Assembly: GCA_016712345.1 (NCBI GenBank)
Contig: JADJRH010000001.1
Location: 1,426,001 to 1,490,000, forward strand
Source of the DNA: Polyangiaceae bacterium
Lineage (GTDB): Bacteria; Myxococcota_A; Polyangia; Polyangiales; Polyangiaceae
DNA length: 64,000 nucleotides
Reading direction: 5' to 3'
Shown here: positions 8,819-17,813 of the stretch, one piece after another
How the letters are laid out: every line of letters begins with the position of its first letter
Position numbering within the stretch: the first letter of the stretch is position 1
The notes under the pieces: generated by a model
Told to the model about the DNA's origin: nothing
The model's database searches: none
Seen by the model: the letters and a program-made list of their open reading frames with translations, nothing else
Position numbers and translations under genes: made by a program

Positions 8819-9691
8819 ATGCTACGACTGGTCCCGCTTCTCGGAAATCGACAGTATTTGGACGGCGGCGCAATGTTCGGAAACGCGCCGAGAGCACTGT
8901 GGAGCCGGTGGCACCCGCCCGATGAAGTGGGCCGCATTGAGCTTGCGTGCCGGGCCGCGCTCGTTGACGAGGGGCACCGAAAAGTCCTTCTAGAAGCGGG
9001 CATTGGGGCTTTTTTTGAGCCGAAACTCCGAGCACGTTACGGCGTTGTAGAAGATCGACACGTGCTTCTCGACTCGCTCGCCGCCGAGGGGCTTTCACAC
9101 GAAGACATTGATGTGGTGGTTCTCAGTCACTTGCACTCTGACCACGCGGGCGGGCTTCTTTCGGCATGGCAAAAGGACAAAGCGTTGGAGCTTCTCTTTC
9201 CAAAAGCCACCTTCGTCGTTGGAAAAGGCGCTTTTGAAAGGGCCAAACATCCACACAGCCGTGACCGAGCGAGCTTCATTCCCGAGCTTTTGGATCTCCT
9301 TGAGGCGAGTCAGAGGCTCGTGGTGGTGGACGGAGATCGCACCACCGTTTTGGGGGACCATTTCAGGCTGCGCGAGAGCAACGGACACACTCCCGGTATG
9401 ATGCTCACGCAAGTCACCGGACTGCGCCAAAGCGCTATTTTTTGTGCCGATCTGGTACCGGGCGCCTCATGGGTACACTTGCCGATCACCATGGGGTACG
9501 ACCGCTATCCAGAGATGTTAATCGACGAAAAAGCCGCTCTCTTTGATGAGCTTTTCAAAGACCAATCGTGGCTTTTTTTCACGCACGACCCCAAGGTGGC
9601 AATGGCTCGGTTGTCTCGCGACGAATCTGGAAAATATTCGCCTGCGGCAGCGCGCACCGACAAAGACGGCGCGGTTGACCTCGACGCGTGA
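8819..9691 (+). CDS. MBL-fold metallohydrolase
   Basis: About 290 residues from ATG 8819; the frame is open from a TTG at 8774, but that start would overlap hemB. The metallo-beta-lactamase fold is shown by HLHSDHAGG (residues 104-112, the HxHxDH metal ligands), NGHTPGM, the metal-bridging Asp in FCADLVPG and a C-terminal His in FTHDPK. Members cleave esters, lactones, thioesters or phosphodiesters; the sequence does not settle the substrate. The next gene (sugar ABC ATPase) starts only five bases after its stop, so it is probably the first gene of the sugar operon, where a sugar lactonase role is conceivable but unproven. Confidence 0.9.
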   Translation: MLRLVPLLGNRQYLDGGAMFGNAPRALWSRWHPPDEVGRIELACRAALVDEGHRKVLLEAGIGAFFEPKLRARYGVVEDRHVLLDSLAAEGLSHEDIDVVVLSHLHSDHAGGLLSAWQKDKALELLFPKATFVVGKGAFERAKHPHSRDRASFIPELLDLLEASQRLVVVDGDRTTVLGDHFRLRESNGHTPGMMLTQVTGLRQSAIFCADLVPGASWVHLPITMGYDRYPEMLIDEKAALFDELFKDQSWLFFTHDPKVAMARLSRDESGKYSPAAARTDKDGAVDLDA

Positions 9692-9695
9692 TCCC

Positions 9696-11306
9696 GTGAC
9701 CCGCCAAAGCGCAAACGCCCTCGCAACGCTTTCAGGCGTGTCGGTGACGTTCGGCGCAACACGCGCTCTCGCAGACGTTTCGTTTGAAGTGCTGCCGGGA
9801 TGCGTACACATTCTTGCCGGGGAAAACGGCGCCGGCAAAAGTACACTCATTCGCGTCCTTTCCGGGGTGGTTCGAGAGTACACAGGCGAGCTTCGCTTGG
9901 CCGGTAAACCCGTTCGCTTTCAGAGCGCGCGCGATGCATCGGCGCACGGTGTGGCGACGATTTATCAGGAGCTGTCACTCATCGGCTCACTCTCCGTGGC
10001 AGACAACCTGGCACTGTGTACACATGGTGGCTTTTTATCGAAAATCGACAGGCGAAGTGAACTGGAAGAGGCCAAAAAACTTCTTCAAGAAATGGCTTTG
10101 GACATCGATCCTCTCGCTCCGGTCGAAACCCTTCCACTCGCCGATCGACAGCTTCTTGAAATTGGCCGAGCGCTCCAAAAGAAGGCGACCATCTTCATTT
10201 TCGACGAGCCCACAAGCGCTCTGAGCGAGCCTGAAGCGGAGCGTCTCATGGTGCGCATCAACGGGCTGAAAAAGCGGGGTTGCGGCATTGTGTACATTTC
10301 ACACCGCATGGAAGAAAACGACCGTATCGGCGACCATGTAACGGTTTTGTGCGATGGAAAAGTAACGCTGGATAAGCCCAAGAAAGTGACCGATCGGGCT
10401 GAAATCGTGGACGCAATGATGGGAGCCGGGTCACGTCGGGCATTGTCGCCGGCAGGTGCTCCACAACCCTCGCTCCAAAACGGACCGGTCCAAACCGCGC
10501 TGGAGAGCGCGGACGAGCGAAGCGCGCGAAACGTCGCACTTCAGGTTCGAGGACTGTCACTCAATGTTCCGAGCGTGCCCAAACTTTGTGACGTTTCGTT
10601 GGAGGTTTTTGCGGGTGAAATTGTGGGAATCGCCGGACTTCGCGGCTCGGGAACCGCGGAGCTGCCCGCGGCGTTGTTCGGTGCGTGGGGCGCCGAAGCC
10701 CGCGTTGAAAGCGCCGCGATCGAAGGGCGCCCGTTCAGCATTGTGAGCCCCACAGACTCGATAAAAGCCGGCATTGTGTACCTCGCCGCCGACAGACAAA
10801 AAACGGTTTTTTACGATCTCGACATTGCGCAAAACATCAGTCTTTCGAGCCTGGAGAGTGTTTCAAAGTGGGGCGTTTTGCGGAGCACCGATGAGTACAC
10901 ATTGGCTCAAAAAATGACGTCGCTGCTGCGTGTTGCCGCTCCCTCAATGCGGTCTTGGGCAGGCTCATTGTCGGGCGGAAATCAGCAGAAAACGGCTCTT
11001 TTGCGTGTGGTCACAACAAGACCAAAGTTGCTCCTGCTTGATGAACCGGCCCGCGGCGTAGACCTAATGGCCAAAGCCGACATCTTTGAAACGCTTCGAA
11101 AAGTGGCTGCCCAAGGCACCGCTGTGGTTGTCGTGTTGTCAGAACTGAAAGACATGATCGACCTCTGTGATCGAGTGATGGTGATGAGCCGGGGTCGCAT
11201 TGTGCGAACGCTTGAAAAAAAGGACTTTTCGCTGGGTGAACTGCGGCTCGCGCTCGACGATCCCGAGGCCGCCGAGCACCGTGAAACCGGCGAGCAGGCA
11301 CCATGA
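9696..11306 (+). CDS. Sugar ABC transporter, tandem ATP-binding protein (RbsA/XylG/MglA family)
   Basis: 536 residues from GTG 9696; the frame extends upstream to 9543 but that part overlaps the MBL gene. It carries two ABC domains, as in CUT2 sugar importers. The first has a normal Walker A GENGAGKST (42-50), a ribose-type signature LADRQLLEIGRAL and Walker B IFIFDEPTSAL. The second has a degenerate Walker A (GLRGSGTAEL), the signature LSGGNQQK and LLLDEPARGVD. This asymmetry is normal in the family. It would energise import through the permease at 11354 with the binding protein at 12480. The start codon is chosen from spacing to the upstream stop and from the position of the first strand. 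Confidence 0.94.
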   Translation: MTRQSANALATLSGVSVTFGATRALADVSFEVLPGCVHILAGENGAGKSTLIRVLSGVVREYTGELRLAGKPVRFQSARDASAHGVATIYQELSLIGSLSVADNLALCTHGGFLSKIDRRSELEEAKKLLQEMALDIDPLAPVETLPLADRQLLEIGRALQKKATIFIFDEPTSALSEPEAERLMVRINGLKKRGCGIVYISHRMEENDRIGDHVTVLCDGKVTLDKPKKVTDRAEIVDAMMGAGSRRALSPAGAPQPSLQNGPVQTALESADERSARNVALQVRGLSLNVPSVPKLCDVSLEVFAGEIVGIAGLRGSGTAELPAALFGAWGAEARVESAAIEGRPFSIVSPTDSIKAGIVYLAADRQKTVFYDLDIAQNISLSSLESVSKWGVLRSTDEYTLAQKMTSLLRVAAPSMRSWAGSLSGGNQQKTALLRVVTTRPKLLLLDEPARGVDLMAKADIFETLRKVAAQGTAVVVVLSELKDMIDLCDRVMVMSRGRIVRTLEKKDFSLGELRLALDDPEAAEHRETGEQAP

Positions 11307-11353
11307 TTGTCGCGCCATTCCCCGAAGCGCAGGCGTTCATGTAGAAGAGAGCG

Positions 11354-12358
11354 GTGTTTGTTGAGCGGCTGAAGATTGCAATGCGACATTCGTTCGCGCG
11401 CGCCCTTTTGCCCCTCCTTTTGGTGCTTTTTGTGGGTCTCGTTTTTAATGCAAACGGGGCTTTTTTTGCATGGAGTACACATAGGTCCATGCTTCGCGAA
11501 ATCTCGGTTCACGGGATTTTGGCGTGTGGAATGACGGTTGTGATTTTGGCGGGTGGAATCGACCTCGCCGTGGGCAGCGTTCTTGGACTGTCAGCCGTTG
11601 TGTTTGCGTGGCTCACTCTACCGTTTGAGTTGTCGGCGCCGCTTTCGTTGATTGCGGTGGTGTTTATGGGCGCGGCCCTTGGTGCACTTTCCGGCGGATT
11701 TGTAGCTCGATATCGAGTGCAGCCTTTCGTTGTAACGCTCGCAATGATGGTGTTTGCGCGGGGGCTCGCAAAGCTTGTTTCAGGCGGCGAAAAGATCACG
11801 GTGGCCACGTCGCTCGGTGCGGAACCGGCGGCTCCCAAAGCTCTTCCCGCAATATTTCGAGCGCTGGATACAAAGATGTTCGGCGGCAATGTTTCGGCTG
11901 TAACGCTTGTTTTTGCGGCCTGCGCGCTCGCAACGTGGCTGTTCTTAAAACACCTGCGAGCCGGTCGATATGTGTACGCAACAGGCGGCAACCGTGAAGC
12001 CGCGGAGTTGTCGGGTGTACCCACATCGCTCACGTTGATTGTTGCGTACGCGCTTTCGGGCTTGTTTGCGGCCATTGCCGGCATTTGCCAGGCCGCTCAA
12101 GAAACCCACGGCGATCCTGAAACAGGTACGGGGTACGAACTTGAAGCGATTGCAATGGTCGTTCTGGGCGGAACAGCGTTGTCAGGCGGTCGCGGTGGAA
12201 TGGGGCTCACGCTGCTCGGCGCATTAACAATGGGCTACCTGCAGAAGATTTTGAGCCTCAATGCATTTCAAACCGAGGCGAGACTCATGCTCACCGGGGT
12301 TATTCTTCTGGCAGCCGTGCTGTTTCAAAAATTCGCCAACCGCCGAGCCGCAACCTGA
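11354..12358 (+). CDS. Sugar ABC transporter permease (RbsC/XylH family)
   Basis: 334 residues from GTG 11354, preceded by the purine-rich AGAAGAGAG. Around eight to nine hydrophobic segments span the protein. Family motifs are visible: GMTVVILAGGIDLAVGSVLGLSA, RYRVQPFVVTLAMMVFARGLA, YATGGNREAAELSGVP (the cytoplasmic coupling loop) and VVLGGTALSGGRGG. It forms the membrane channel of a CUT2 sugar importer together with the tandem ATPase just upstream (gap 47 bases). A dispersed palindromic-repeat fragment lies between its stop and the binding-protein gene. Confidence 0.94.
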   Translation: MFVERLKIAMRHSFARALLPLLLVLFVGLVFNANGAFFAWSTHRSMLREISVHGILACGMTVVILAGGIDLAVGSVLGLSAVVFAWLTLPFELSAPLSLIAVVFMGAALGALSGGFVARYRVQPFVVTLAMMVFARGLAKLVSGGEKITVATSLGAEPAAPKALPAIFRALDTKMFGGNVSAVTLVFAACALATWLFLKHLRAGRYVYATGGNREAAELSGVPTSLTLIVAYALSGLFAAIAGICQAAQETHGDPETGTGYELEAIAMVVLGGTALSGGRGGMGLTLLGALTMGYLQKILSLNAFQTEARLMLTGVILLAAVLFQKFANRRAAT

Positions 12359-12370
12359 ACTGCATGGCAC

Positions 12371-12420
12371 GGTGACTGGTGTTTTTCGTCACGAGCAGCC
12401 CCGATCACGCGTCCGAGCGA
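12371..12420. repeat. Dispersed repeat, partial copy A
   Basis: Positions 12376-12420 match 17822-17866 at 44 of 45 bases; the single difference is c/a in TTTTTCGTCACG versus TTTTTCGTAACG. Only the left arm of the larger palindromic element at 17814-17961 is present. It lies in the 121-base gap between the permease and binding-protein genes of the sugar operon. The minus strand reads as a short peptide (GRVIGAARDEKHQ), which could be mistaken for coding sequence. Confidence 0.85.
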
Positions 12421-12479
12421 GTTGCGAGAGCGCGAAGCGCGGATGACGTGCCGGAGCCGACGTTGTAGAAAGCCTCGCC

Positions 12480-13460
12480 ATGCCGATGTTTCCCCGTCGC
12501 GCTTTTGTTGGGACGCTTGTCTGCTTGTGTACACTTTCCGCGCTGCCGTCTTGTTCAAGCTCGGGCAGCGATCGGAAAAGGCACGCCGGCACTCCAGACG
12601 ATCCGTACGTTATTGGAATGAGCCAATGCAATTTGGGCGAGCCGTGGCGCGTTCAAATGAACGCCGATATCAAACGGGCCACATCGCCTTATCCCAATAT
12701 CAAAATCATATTCAAAGACGCTCAAAACGACTCTCTCACGCAGCGCGCGCACGTGGAGGAGTTGGTCGCTCAAGGCATTGATCTATTAGTTATCAGCCCA
12801 AAAGAGGCCGCACCCCTCACTCAGCCGGTTGCCGACGCTTATAAAAAAGGCATTCCAGTAATTGTGCTCGACCGCGCCGTTCAGGGCGAAGAGTACACAG
12901 TGTTTATTGGAGCCGATAATAAAAAAATCGGCCGCGAAGCCGGGAAATGGGCCGTTAAAGCGCTGGGGGGCAAAGGCAAAATTGTGGAGCTTAAAGGGCT
13001 CATGACTTCTACCCCCGGGCAAGATCGCAATGCCGGTTTCCGTGAAGGGCTCGATCTCGCCAATAACAAAGACATCCAAGTGGTTTTTGAAGCGGATATG
13101 GCGTGGCTTGAGCCCAATGCCCGCAAAGAAATGGCAAGCGCGCTCGCCACGCAGAGTGACATTCAATTGGTGTACGCCCATAACGATCCGGGCGCTCACG
13201 GTGCTTATTTGGCAGCAAAAGAAGCCGACAAACACGGAGCAATGAAGTTTATCGGCATTGACGCATTGCCACACGAAGGTATTCGATATGTGAAAGACGG
13301 CATCTTAGATGCGACTTTTGCTTATCCAACAGGCGGCGCTGAAGCGATTGAAACCGCCATAAAGATTTTGCAGGGTGAAAAGGTAGAAAAAAAGATAACC
13401 CTCGGCACCCGCATATACACCAAAGAAAATGTCGCCAAAGGCGGCGAAGAAATCAAATAA
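12480..13460 (+). CDS. Sugar ABC transporter substrate-binding lipoprotein (RbsB-like)
   Basis: 326 residues. The N-terminus RRAFVGTLVCLCTLSALPSC is a lipoprotein signal with acceptor C25. The rest is a type I periplasmic binding fold: YVIGMSQCNLGEPWRVQMN, LVISPKEAAPLTQPV (the family's variant of the usual ISP segment), PVIVLDRA, IGADNKKIGREAGKWA, GQDRNAGFREGL and YAHNDPGAHGAYLAAKEA. These are hallmarks of ribose/xylose/galactose-type binding proteins. It should capture the sugar outside the inner membrane for the importer. The sequence alone does not say which sugar. The isomerase and pentulose kinase downstream favour a pentose. Confidence 0.94.
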   Translation: MPMFPRRAFVGTLVCLCTLSALPSCSSSGSDRKRHAGTPDDPYVIGMSQCNLGEPWRVQMNADIKRATSPYPNIKIIFKDAQNDSLTQRAHVEELVAQGIDLLVISPKEAAPLTQPVADAYKKGIPVIVLDRAVQGEEYTVFIGADNKKIGREAGKWAVKALGGKGKIVELKGLMTSTPGQDRNAGFREGLDLANNKDIQVVFEADMAWLEPNARKEMASALATQSDIQLVYAHNDPGAHGAYLAAKEADKHGAMKFIGIDALPHEGIRYVKDGILDATFAYPTGGAEAIETAIKILQGEKVEKKITLGTRIYTKENVAKGGEEIK

Positions 13461-13515
13461 CGGCGCGCATTAACAACATGCGAGTTGATTAAGAATAAGA
13501 TCGTTGAGGCGAATC

Positions 13516-15051
13516 ATGGCGAAAAAAGTTGCGATTTATTGGCCCGGTGACGCCCGCCCCAAACCCAATGAGCTTGCCATTCCAAGCATTGAAGCGGCCA
13601 CCGTACAAATGGAGCGCGCGCTGAAAAAACTCGGCCGGGAGAGCTATCGGGTTCCGGGATTTTTATCAAAACCGCACGAAGCAATTGAAAAGCTCGGTCC
13701 CGTTAACGATCCGATTGTGGGCATTTTTGTGCATTGGGTGTACGGCCCCCACACCACAGACGGCGTTGTTGGCAAAGACAATCCGTTTTTAATGGCGTCC
13801 AATTTTTCAGGGCAATGGCCGGGCCTTGTGGGGCTGCTCAATACAGGTGCCTGCCTTGAAAGTTTGGGTCGCGCCCATTCACGTATTTGGACCGATGCGC
13901 CCGATTGGACAACCGATCCCGTGTTTATGGAACGGTTGGATGAGTGGTGTTCGAGCGGCCAAGTGAAATACGGCGAGGACGAACTGAGTTATCACGCCCC
14001 TGTGAGTGAATCGGCATCGGCAATTGCAAAAAATGTTGCCAATGACATTAAAAAGCGACGCATTTTAATACTAATGCTCGGCGATACCTCTATGGGTATG
14101 ATCAACGGCTATTTCGGCCCGCGACGCCTCACCCCCCATGGGTTTACAGAGCACAAAATCGATCAGGCGTGGATTATCGACCGCGGGCGCCGCATTGACG
14201 AAAAGCGCATCGGCGAGGCGTTTCAATTCGTTAAAAACAAAGGTGTGACGTTTCATTGGGGTGAACGCGGAGGCACCGACTTTGATGAAAACGCCACCCG
14301 TGAGCAGCTTCGAGATTACCTCGCCGTGCTCGATATGGTGAATGAGTTCAAAGCCGATTGTTTAGGTTGGCAATACCAACTCGGTCTAATTCCGCTGCGC
14401 GCGCCTTCGGACTTTGCGGAGGGTCTCTTTAATTCAACGTGCCGACCCGAGTCCAACGGAGACACGGTGGCATGCGCAACAGAGGCCGATCAAGGCAATG
14501 TCATGCCCATGGAAATGATGAAGCGCCTATTAAAAGCAAAAGGGCTGCATCAAGCGGTTATGTTTCACGATGTTCGTTGGGGAGCCGAACACGAAGGAAA
14601 GTTTTTATGGGTATTGCTCAATTCAGGCTCGTGCGGTGCGTATGCATTTAATCACAACCCCGACACCCTCGAAGGTGTACACACGTATCGCCAGCCGGCC
14701 ACGTATTTCCCAACGCCGGGCGGCACCTTCGCGGGTGAAAGTTTGCCCGGTGAAATCACGTGGGCGCGCGCATTTTTAAAGGGCGGCGCCATGTGGATGG
14801 ATATCGGTAAAGGCAGTGTCAAAAAACTCCCCGCAGAGGTGCGCGACGCTTGGTGGAATGGCACTACACGCGAGTGGCCCTTTATGGCGGCGGATTTGGG
14901 TGTGGGTCGCGATACGTTAATGGCTCATTATCTATCCAACCACGTTGCCGTTGCGTACGGCGATATCTTCGGAGAAATGGTGGCCTTGTCCCAAGAACTC
15001 GGGTTTAAGGTGCGTATTTGGGGCAAATCCAATGGGGAGAAAAAGGCATGA
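13516..15051 (+). CDS. Sugar isomerase of the L-fucose/L-arabinose isomerase family
   Basis: About 511 residues from ATG 13516, preceded by GAGG at 8 bases; a TTG at 13504 is an alternative. The protein resembles the FucI/AraA isomerase fold: an N-terminal Rossmann-like part (VAIYWPGDARPKPNE, VGIFVHWVYGP), ILMLGDTSMGM, and a C-terminal catalytic part with ACATEADQGNVMP and MFHDVRWG, whose Glu and Asp would be metal ligands. It is shorter than E. coli FucI (591). The family interconverts aldoses and ketoses with Mn. FucI also isomerises D-arabinose to D-ribulose, which would fit the downstream kinase. The stop overlaps the kinase ATG (ATGA). Family confident, substrate inferred. Confidence 0.82.
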   Translation: MAKKVAIYWPGDARPKPNELAIPSIEAATVQMERALKKLGRESYRVPGFLSKPHEAIEKLGPVNDPIVGIFVHWVYGPHTTDGVVGKDNPFLMASNFSGQWPGLVGLLNTGACLESLGRAHSRIWTDAPDWTTDPVFMERLDEWCSSGQVKYGEDELSYHAPVSESASAIAKNVANDIKKRRILILMLGDTSMGMINGYFGPRRLTPHGFTEHKIDQAWIIDRGRRIDEKRIGEAFQFVKNKGVTFHWGERGGTDFDENATREQLRDYLAVLDMVNEFKADCLGWQYQLGLIPLRAPSDFAEGLFNSTCRPESNGDTVACATEADQGNVMPMEMMKRLLKAKGLHQAVMFHDVRWGAEHEGKFLWVLLNSGSCGAYAFNHNPDTLEGVHTYRQPATYFPTPGGTFAGESLPGEITWARAFLKGGAMWMDIGKGSVKKLPAEVRDAWWNGTTREWPFMAADLGVGRDTLMAHYLSNHVAVAYGDIFGEMVALSQELGFKVRIWGKSNGEKKA

Positions 15052-16706
15052 CCCCCAAAGGTTATTACCTTGGGATTGACGTGGGCACCGGCAGCGTGCG
15101 CGCCGCCATCTTTAATGCGGAAGGCATACGCGCCGGGATGGGTACACACCCCATCCAGACCTTTCGGCCCGAAGAAGACTTTGTTGAGCAATCGAGTGAC
15201 GACATTTGGAGTGCGGCCGCCAAGGCCGTTAAAATAGCTCTGAATGAAGCGAAGTTGAATGCGGATCAAATCGCCGGCATTGGATTTGACGCCACATGTT
15301 CATTGGTTTTGCTTGATAAAGACGACAATCCCGTAACGGTAAGCCCCACGGGAAATGACGCGCAAAATGTCATTGTTTGGATGGATCATCGAGCCATCCG
15401 CCAAACCGAAACGCTCAATGCCACCGGCCATGAGGTGCTGCGTTATGTGGGCGGCACATTGTCGCCTGAAATGGAAACGCCCAAACTTTTGTGGCTTAAA
15501 GAAAATCTACCCAACTCGTGGGCGCGCGCCGCAAAGTTTTTAGACTTGGCCGATTACCTTTCGTATCGGGCAACGGGAAATGATGCTCGTTCGTTGTGTA
15601 CAACGGTCTGCAAATGGACCTATCTCGGCCATAAAGCGTTGACCGATAACGAGGCCGCCGGTTGGCAGGCTGACTATCTGCGGGCGGCAAAACTCGACGA
15701 CTTGGTTAATGACGGTTATGCGCGCATTGGAAAGCGCGTTCGTCCAATGGGTGAACGTGCCGGGGCATTAACAGCCAAGGCCGCGGCGGAGTTGGGGCTT
15801 GTTCCCGGCACCGCCGTTGGCATTGGCATTATCGACGCACACGCCGGCGGTATTGGCATGTTGGGCGCACGATTAAACGGCATTGCCCCCACGCCTGTTA
15901 CGCTTGAAGAGCGGCTTGCATTGATCGGTGGAACATCGAGTTGCCACATGGCTGTCTCGCGTGAGGCGCTCTTTGTCCCCGGGATTTGGGGGCCTTATAA
16001 AAGCGCCATGATCCCTGGAATGTGGCTCACCGAGGGTGGACAAAGTGCAACGGGCGCTCTAATTGATCACACGGTGTATTCTCATGCGCGAGCGGACGAA
16101 CTGAAAGCGGAGGCAAAAGCGCGCGGCCTTTCGGTGTATGCCCTTCTCAATGAGCGACTGGCAAAACTCGCCGACGGGTTGCCGTTTGAAGCAATGCTGA
16201 CGCGCGAGTTGCATGTATTGCCCGATCACCATGGCAATCGCTCGCCCCGAGCCGATCCCACTCTTCGAGGCATGGTGAGCGGCCTTAAATTGAGCGATAC
16301 AATCGATTCGTTGGCGCTTCTATACCTCGCCACGGTGCAAGCCATTGCGCACGGTACAAGGCATATTTTATCAACAATGAATCAACATGGATATCGTATC
16401 CATACGTTGCTCGCGTGTGGCGGTGATACAAAAAACCCGGTCTTTTTGCGCGAACACGCCGATATAACGGGCTGCCGCATTGTATTGCCAAAAGAGCCCG
16501 AGGCGGTGCTTTTGGGCTCGGCGATATTGGGCGCGGTTGCGTCGGGCGATTATCCCGACTTGTTATCGGCAATGGCACAAATGAACGGGGCGGCCACAGT
16601 TATTGAACCGGCGGGTGGAGAAACAGCGCATTATCACAATAAAAAGCACAGCATCTTTTTACGTATGTATGAAGACCAAATGGCCTACCGCGCATTGATG
16701 GCTTAA
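15048..16706 (+). CDS. FGGY-family pentulose kinase (probable D-ribulokinase type)
   Basis: 552 residues from ATG 15048, which overlaps the isomerase stop; GGGGAGAAAAAGG lies upstream. ATP-grasping actin-like fold signals: GIDVGTGSVRAAIF at the start, VIVWMDHRA, GGTLSPEMETPKLLWLKENL, RSLCTTVCKWTY, LIGGTSSCHMAVS, GPYKSAMIPGMWLTEGGQSATGA and ACGGDTKNPVFLREHADITG. These match the pentulose/ribitol kinase branch that includes eukaryotic FGGY D-ribulokinase. It would phosphorylate a ketopentose (D-ribulose to D-ribulose 5-phosphate is the best guess), feeding the pentose phosphate pathway. It is the last gene of the sugar operon that begins at 8819. Confidence 0.9.
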   Translation: MTPKGYYLGIDVGTGSVRAAIFNAEGIRAGMGTHPIQTFRPEEDFVEQSSDDIWSAAAKAVKIALNEAKLNADQIAGIGFDATCSLVLLDKDDNPVTVSPTGNDAQNVIVWMDHRAIRQTETLNATGHEVLRYVGGTLSPEMETPKLLWLKENLPNSWARAAKFLDLADYLSYRATGNDARSLCTTVCKWTYLGHKALTDNEAAGWQADYLRAAKLDDLVNDGYARIGKRVRPMGERAGALTAKAAAELGLVPGTAVGIGIIDAHAGGIGMLGARLNGIAPTPVTLEERLALIGGTSSCHMAVSREALFVPGIWGPYKSAMIPGMWLTEGGQSATGALIDHTVYSHARADELKAEAKARGLSVYALLNERLAKLADGLPFEAMLTRELHVLPDHHGNRSPRADPTLRGMVSGLKLSDTIDSLALLYLATVQAIAHGTRHILSTMNQHGYRIHTLLACGGDTKNPVFLREHADITGCRIVLPKEPEAVLLGSAILGAVASGDYPDLLSAMAQMNGAATVIEPAGGETAHYHNKKHSIFLRMYEDQMAYRALMA

Positions 16707-16837
16707 CCCCTCACCACGGGACAGCCACGGACGCGTCAGGCCAAGACATCACAAGATCCCAAGCTGACTCCAGCTACCTCCGTTGAACGGAATGAACGGA
16801 ACTGCGAAGCGCGGGGCGTGCGGTTCTGTTTCGCCTT

Positions 16838-16850
16838 GTTTCATTGAAAC
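16838..16850. other. 13-base palindrome upstream of the DUF2202 gene
   Basis: GTTTCATTGAAAC is a perfect odd palindrome about 100 bases before the ferritin-like gene. It could be an operator, but there is no second copy to support this. The rest of the 239-base gap 16707-16945 shows nothing recognisable apart from the small duplication GAACGGAATGAACGGAA near 16783. Confidence 0.3.
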
Positions 16851-16945
16851 GCTAAGTGTGCGCTGTTTAATGCATGCTTGCGTTTATTGCGGGATCCAAG
16901 GCTCATGTTAGTGGGCAAAGAGCGCATGGCATAGTGAATGCGTCA

Positions 16946-17707
16946 ATGGAGGGCATGAGCCTCCAAATCAATTCCAACTATGCCGCCACGCGCGGGGAGG
17001 CCCCTCGGGCGTGGGCTCGCACACCTTCGCTGAAACTGGCACTCGCTGCCATTGGGTTTGCCGCATTGTCCGCCGTGGCCGGCTGTGCATCACACGACCC
17101 TGAAAAGCCGAATGTCCCGGCAAACAACGCTGCTCCGGCCGCACAGCCGTATGGTGTTGGATGGGGTGGCGGTCGAGGAGCCGGCCCCGTGGCAGGGCGC
17201 GGAATGGGAATGGGAATGGGACGAGGAATGGGGCCCGGTGCTGGAATGGGCATGGGACCGGGCAATGGAATGGGACCACTGGCGACCTGCCCAATTGAAA
17301 AAGGCGCGTTGCCCGAAGATACAAAAAATGCGCTTTTGCAAGCCCTCGAAGATGAACGTGCGGCGGAACACGAATACAAATCTGTGATTGAACAGTTTGG
17401 TTCTGTATTGCCGTTTGCTCATATCCAGCGTGCCGAAGAACGCCACGCCGACGCAATTGAAGCATTGTTGTCAGCGCACGGAATTGCCATTCCTGAAGAG
17501 ACTTCCACGGCGGCAGCAGCGCACTACGATAGTCTTGCTGCGGCTTGCAAGGCGGCCGTCACCGCGGAAAAAGCCAACATTGCCATGTACGACGAGCTTT
17601 CAAAAGCGGCTCTCGTGGACGATGTGGAGTGTGTGTTTGAACACCTGCGCGCGGCTTCACTCAATAGGCACTTACCGGTTTTTGAAGCCTGCGCTCAAAC
17701 CCAATAA
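16946..17707 (+). CDS. DUF2202 ferritin-like lipoprotein
   Basis: About 253 residues from ATG 16946; the frame is open from 16874 and another ATG lies at 16955. The signal LKLALAAIGFAALSAVAGC ends in a lipobox cysteine. Next comes a Gly/Met/Arg-rich repeat (GMGMGRGMG and variants), then a four-helix ferritin-like domain of the DUF2202 type: LLQALEDERAAEHEY, HIQRAEERHADAIEALL, TAEKANIAMYDEL and CVFEHLRAASLNRH. The Glu and His pairs (ExxxEH, EERH) could bind two metal ions. The family is widespread but of unknown function; metal handling in the envelope is a reasonable guess. The dispersed direct repeat begins immediately after its stop codon. Confidence 0.85.
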   Translation: MEGMSLQINSNYAATRGEAPRAWARTPSLKLALAAIGFAALSAVAGCASHDPEKPNVPANNAAPAAQPYGVGWGGGRGAGPVAGRGMGMGMGRGMGPGAGMGMGPGNGMGPLATCPIEKGALPEDTKNALLQALEDERAAEHEYKSVIEQFGSVLPFAHIQRAEERHADAIEALLSAHGIAIPEETSTAAAAHYDSLAAACKAAVTAEKANIAMYDELSKAALVDDVECVFEHLRAASLNRHLPVFEACAQTQ

Positions 17708-17725
17708 GCGTGCAGCCTCAAAGCC
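17708..17725. repeat. Direct repeat unit 1 (GCGTGCAGCCTCAAAGCC)
   Basis: First of three exact copies of this 18-mer (also 17753-17770 and 18019-18036). Units 1 and 2 are 45 bases apart and the intervening sequence is also similar, so they form a short tandem duplication directly after the DUF2202 stop. Confidence 0.85.
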
Positions 17726-17744
17726 GAGCAATAGGTGGTGGCCC

Positions 17745-17770
17745 GATTCGCGGCGTGCAGCCTCAAAGCC
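17745..17770. repeat. Direct repeat unit 2, 26-base form
   Basis: A 26-base sequence beginning GATTCGCGG and ending in CTCAAAGCC recurs exactly at 18011-18036. The two copies flank the palindromic element 17814-17961 at 43 and 49 bases. Confidence 0.85.
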
Positions 17771-17813
17771 GTGCATTAGATGGTGGCCGGATTTGACGGC
17801 GAACGCCGCGAAG

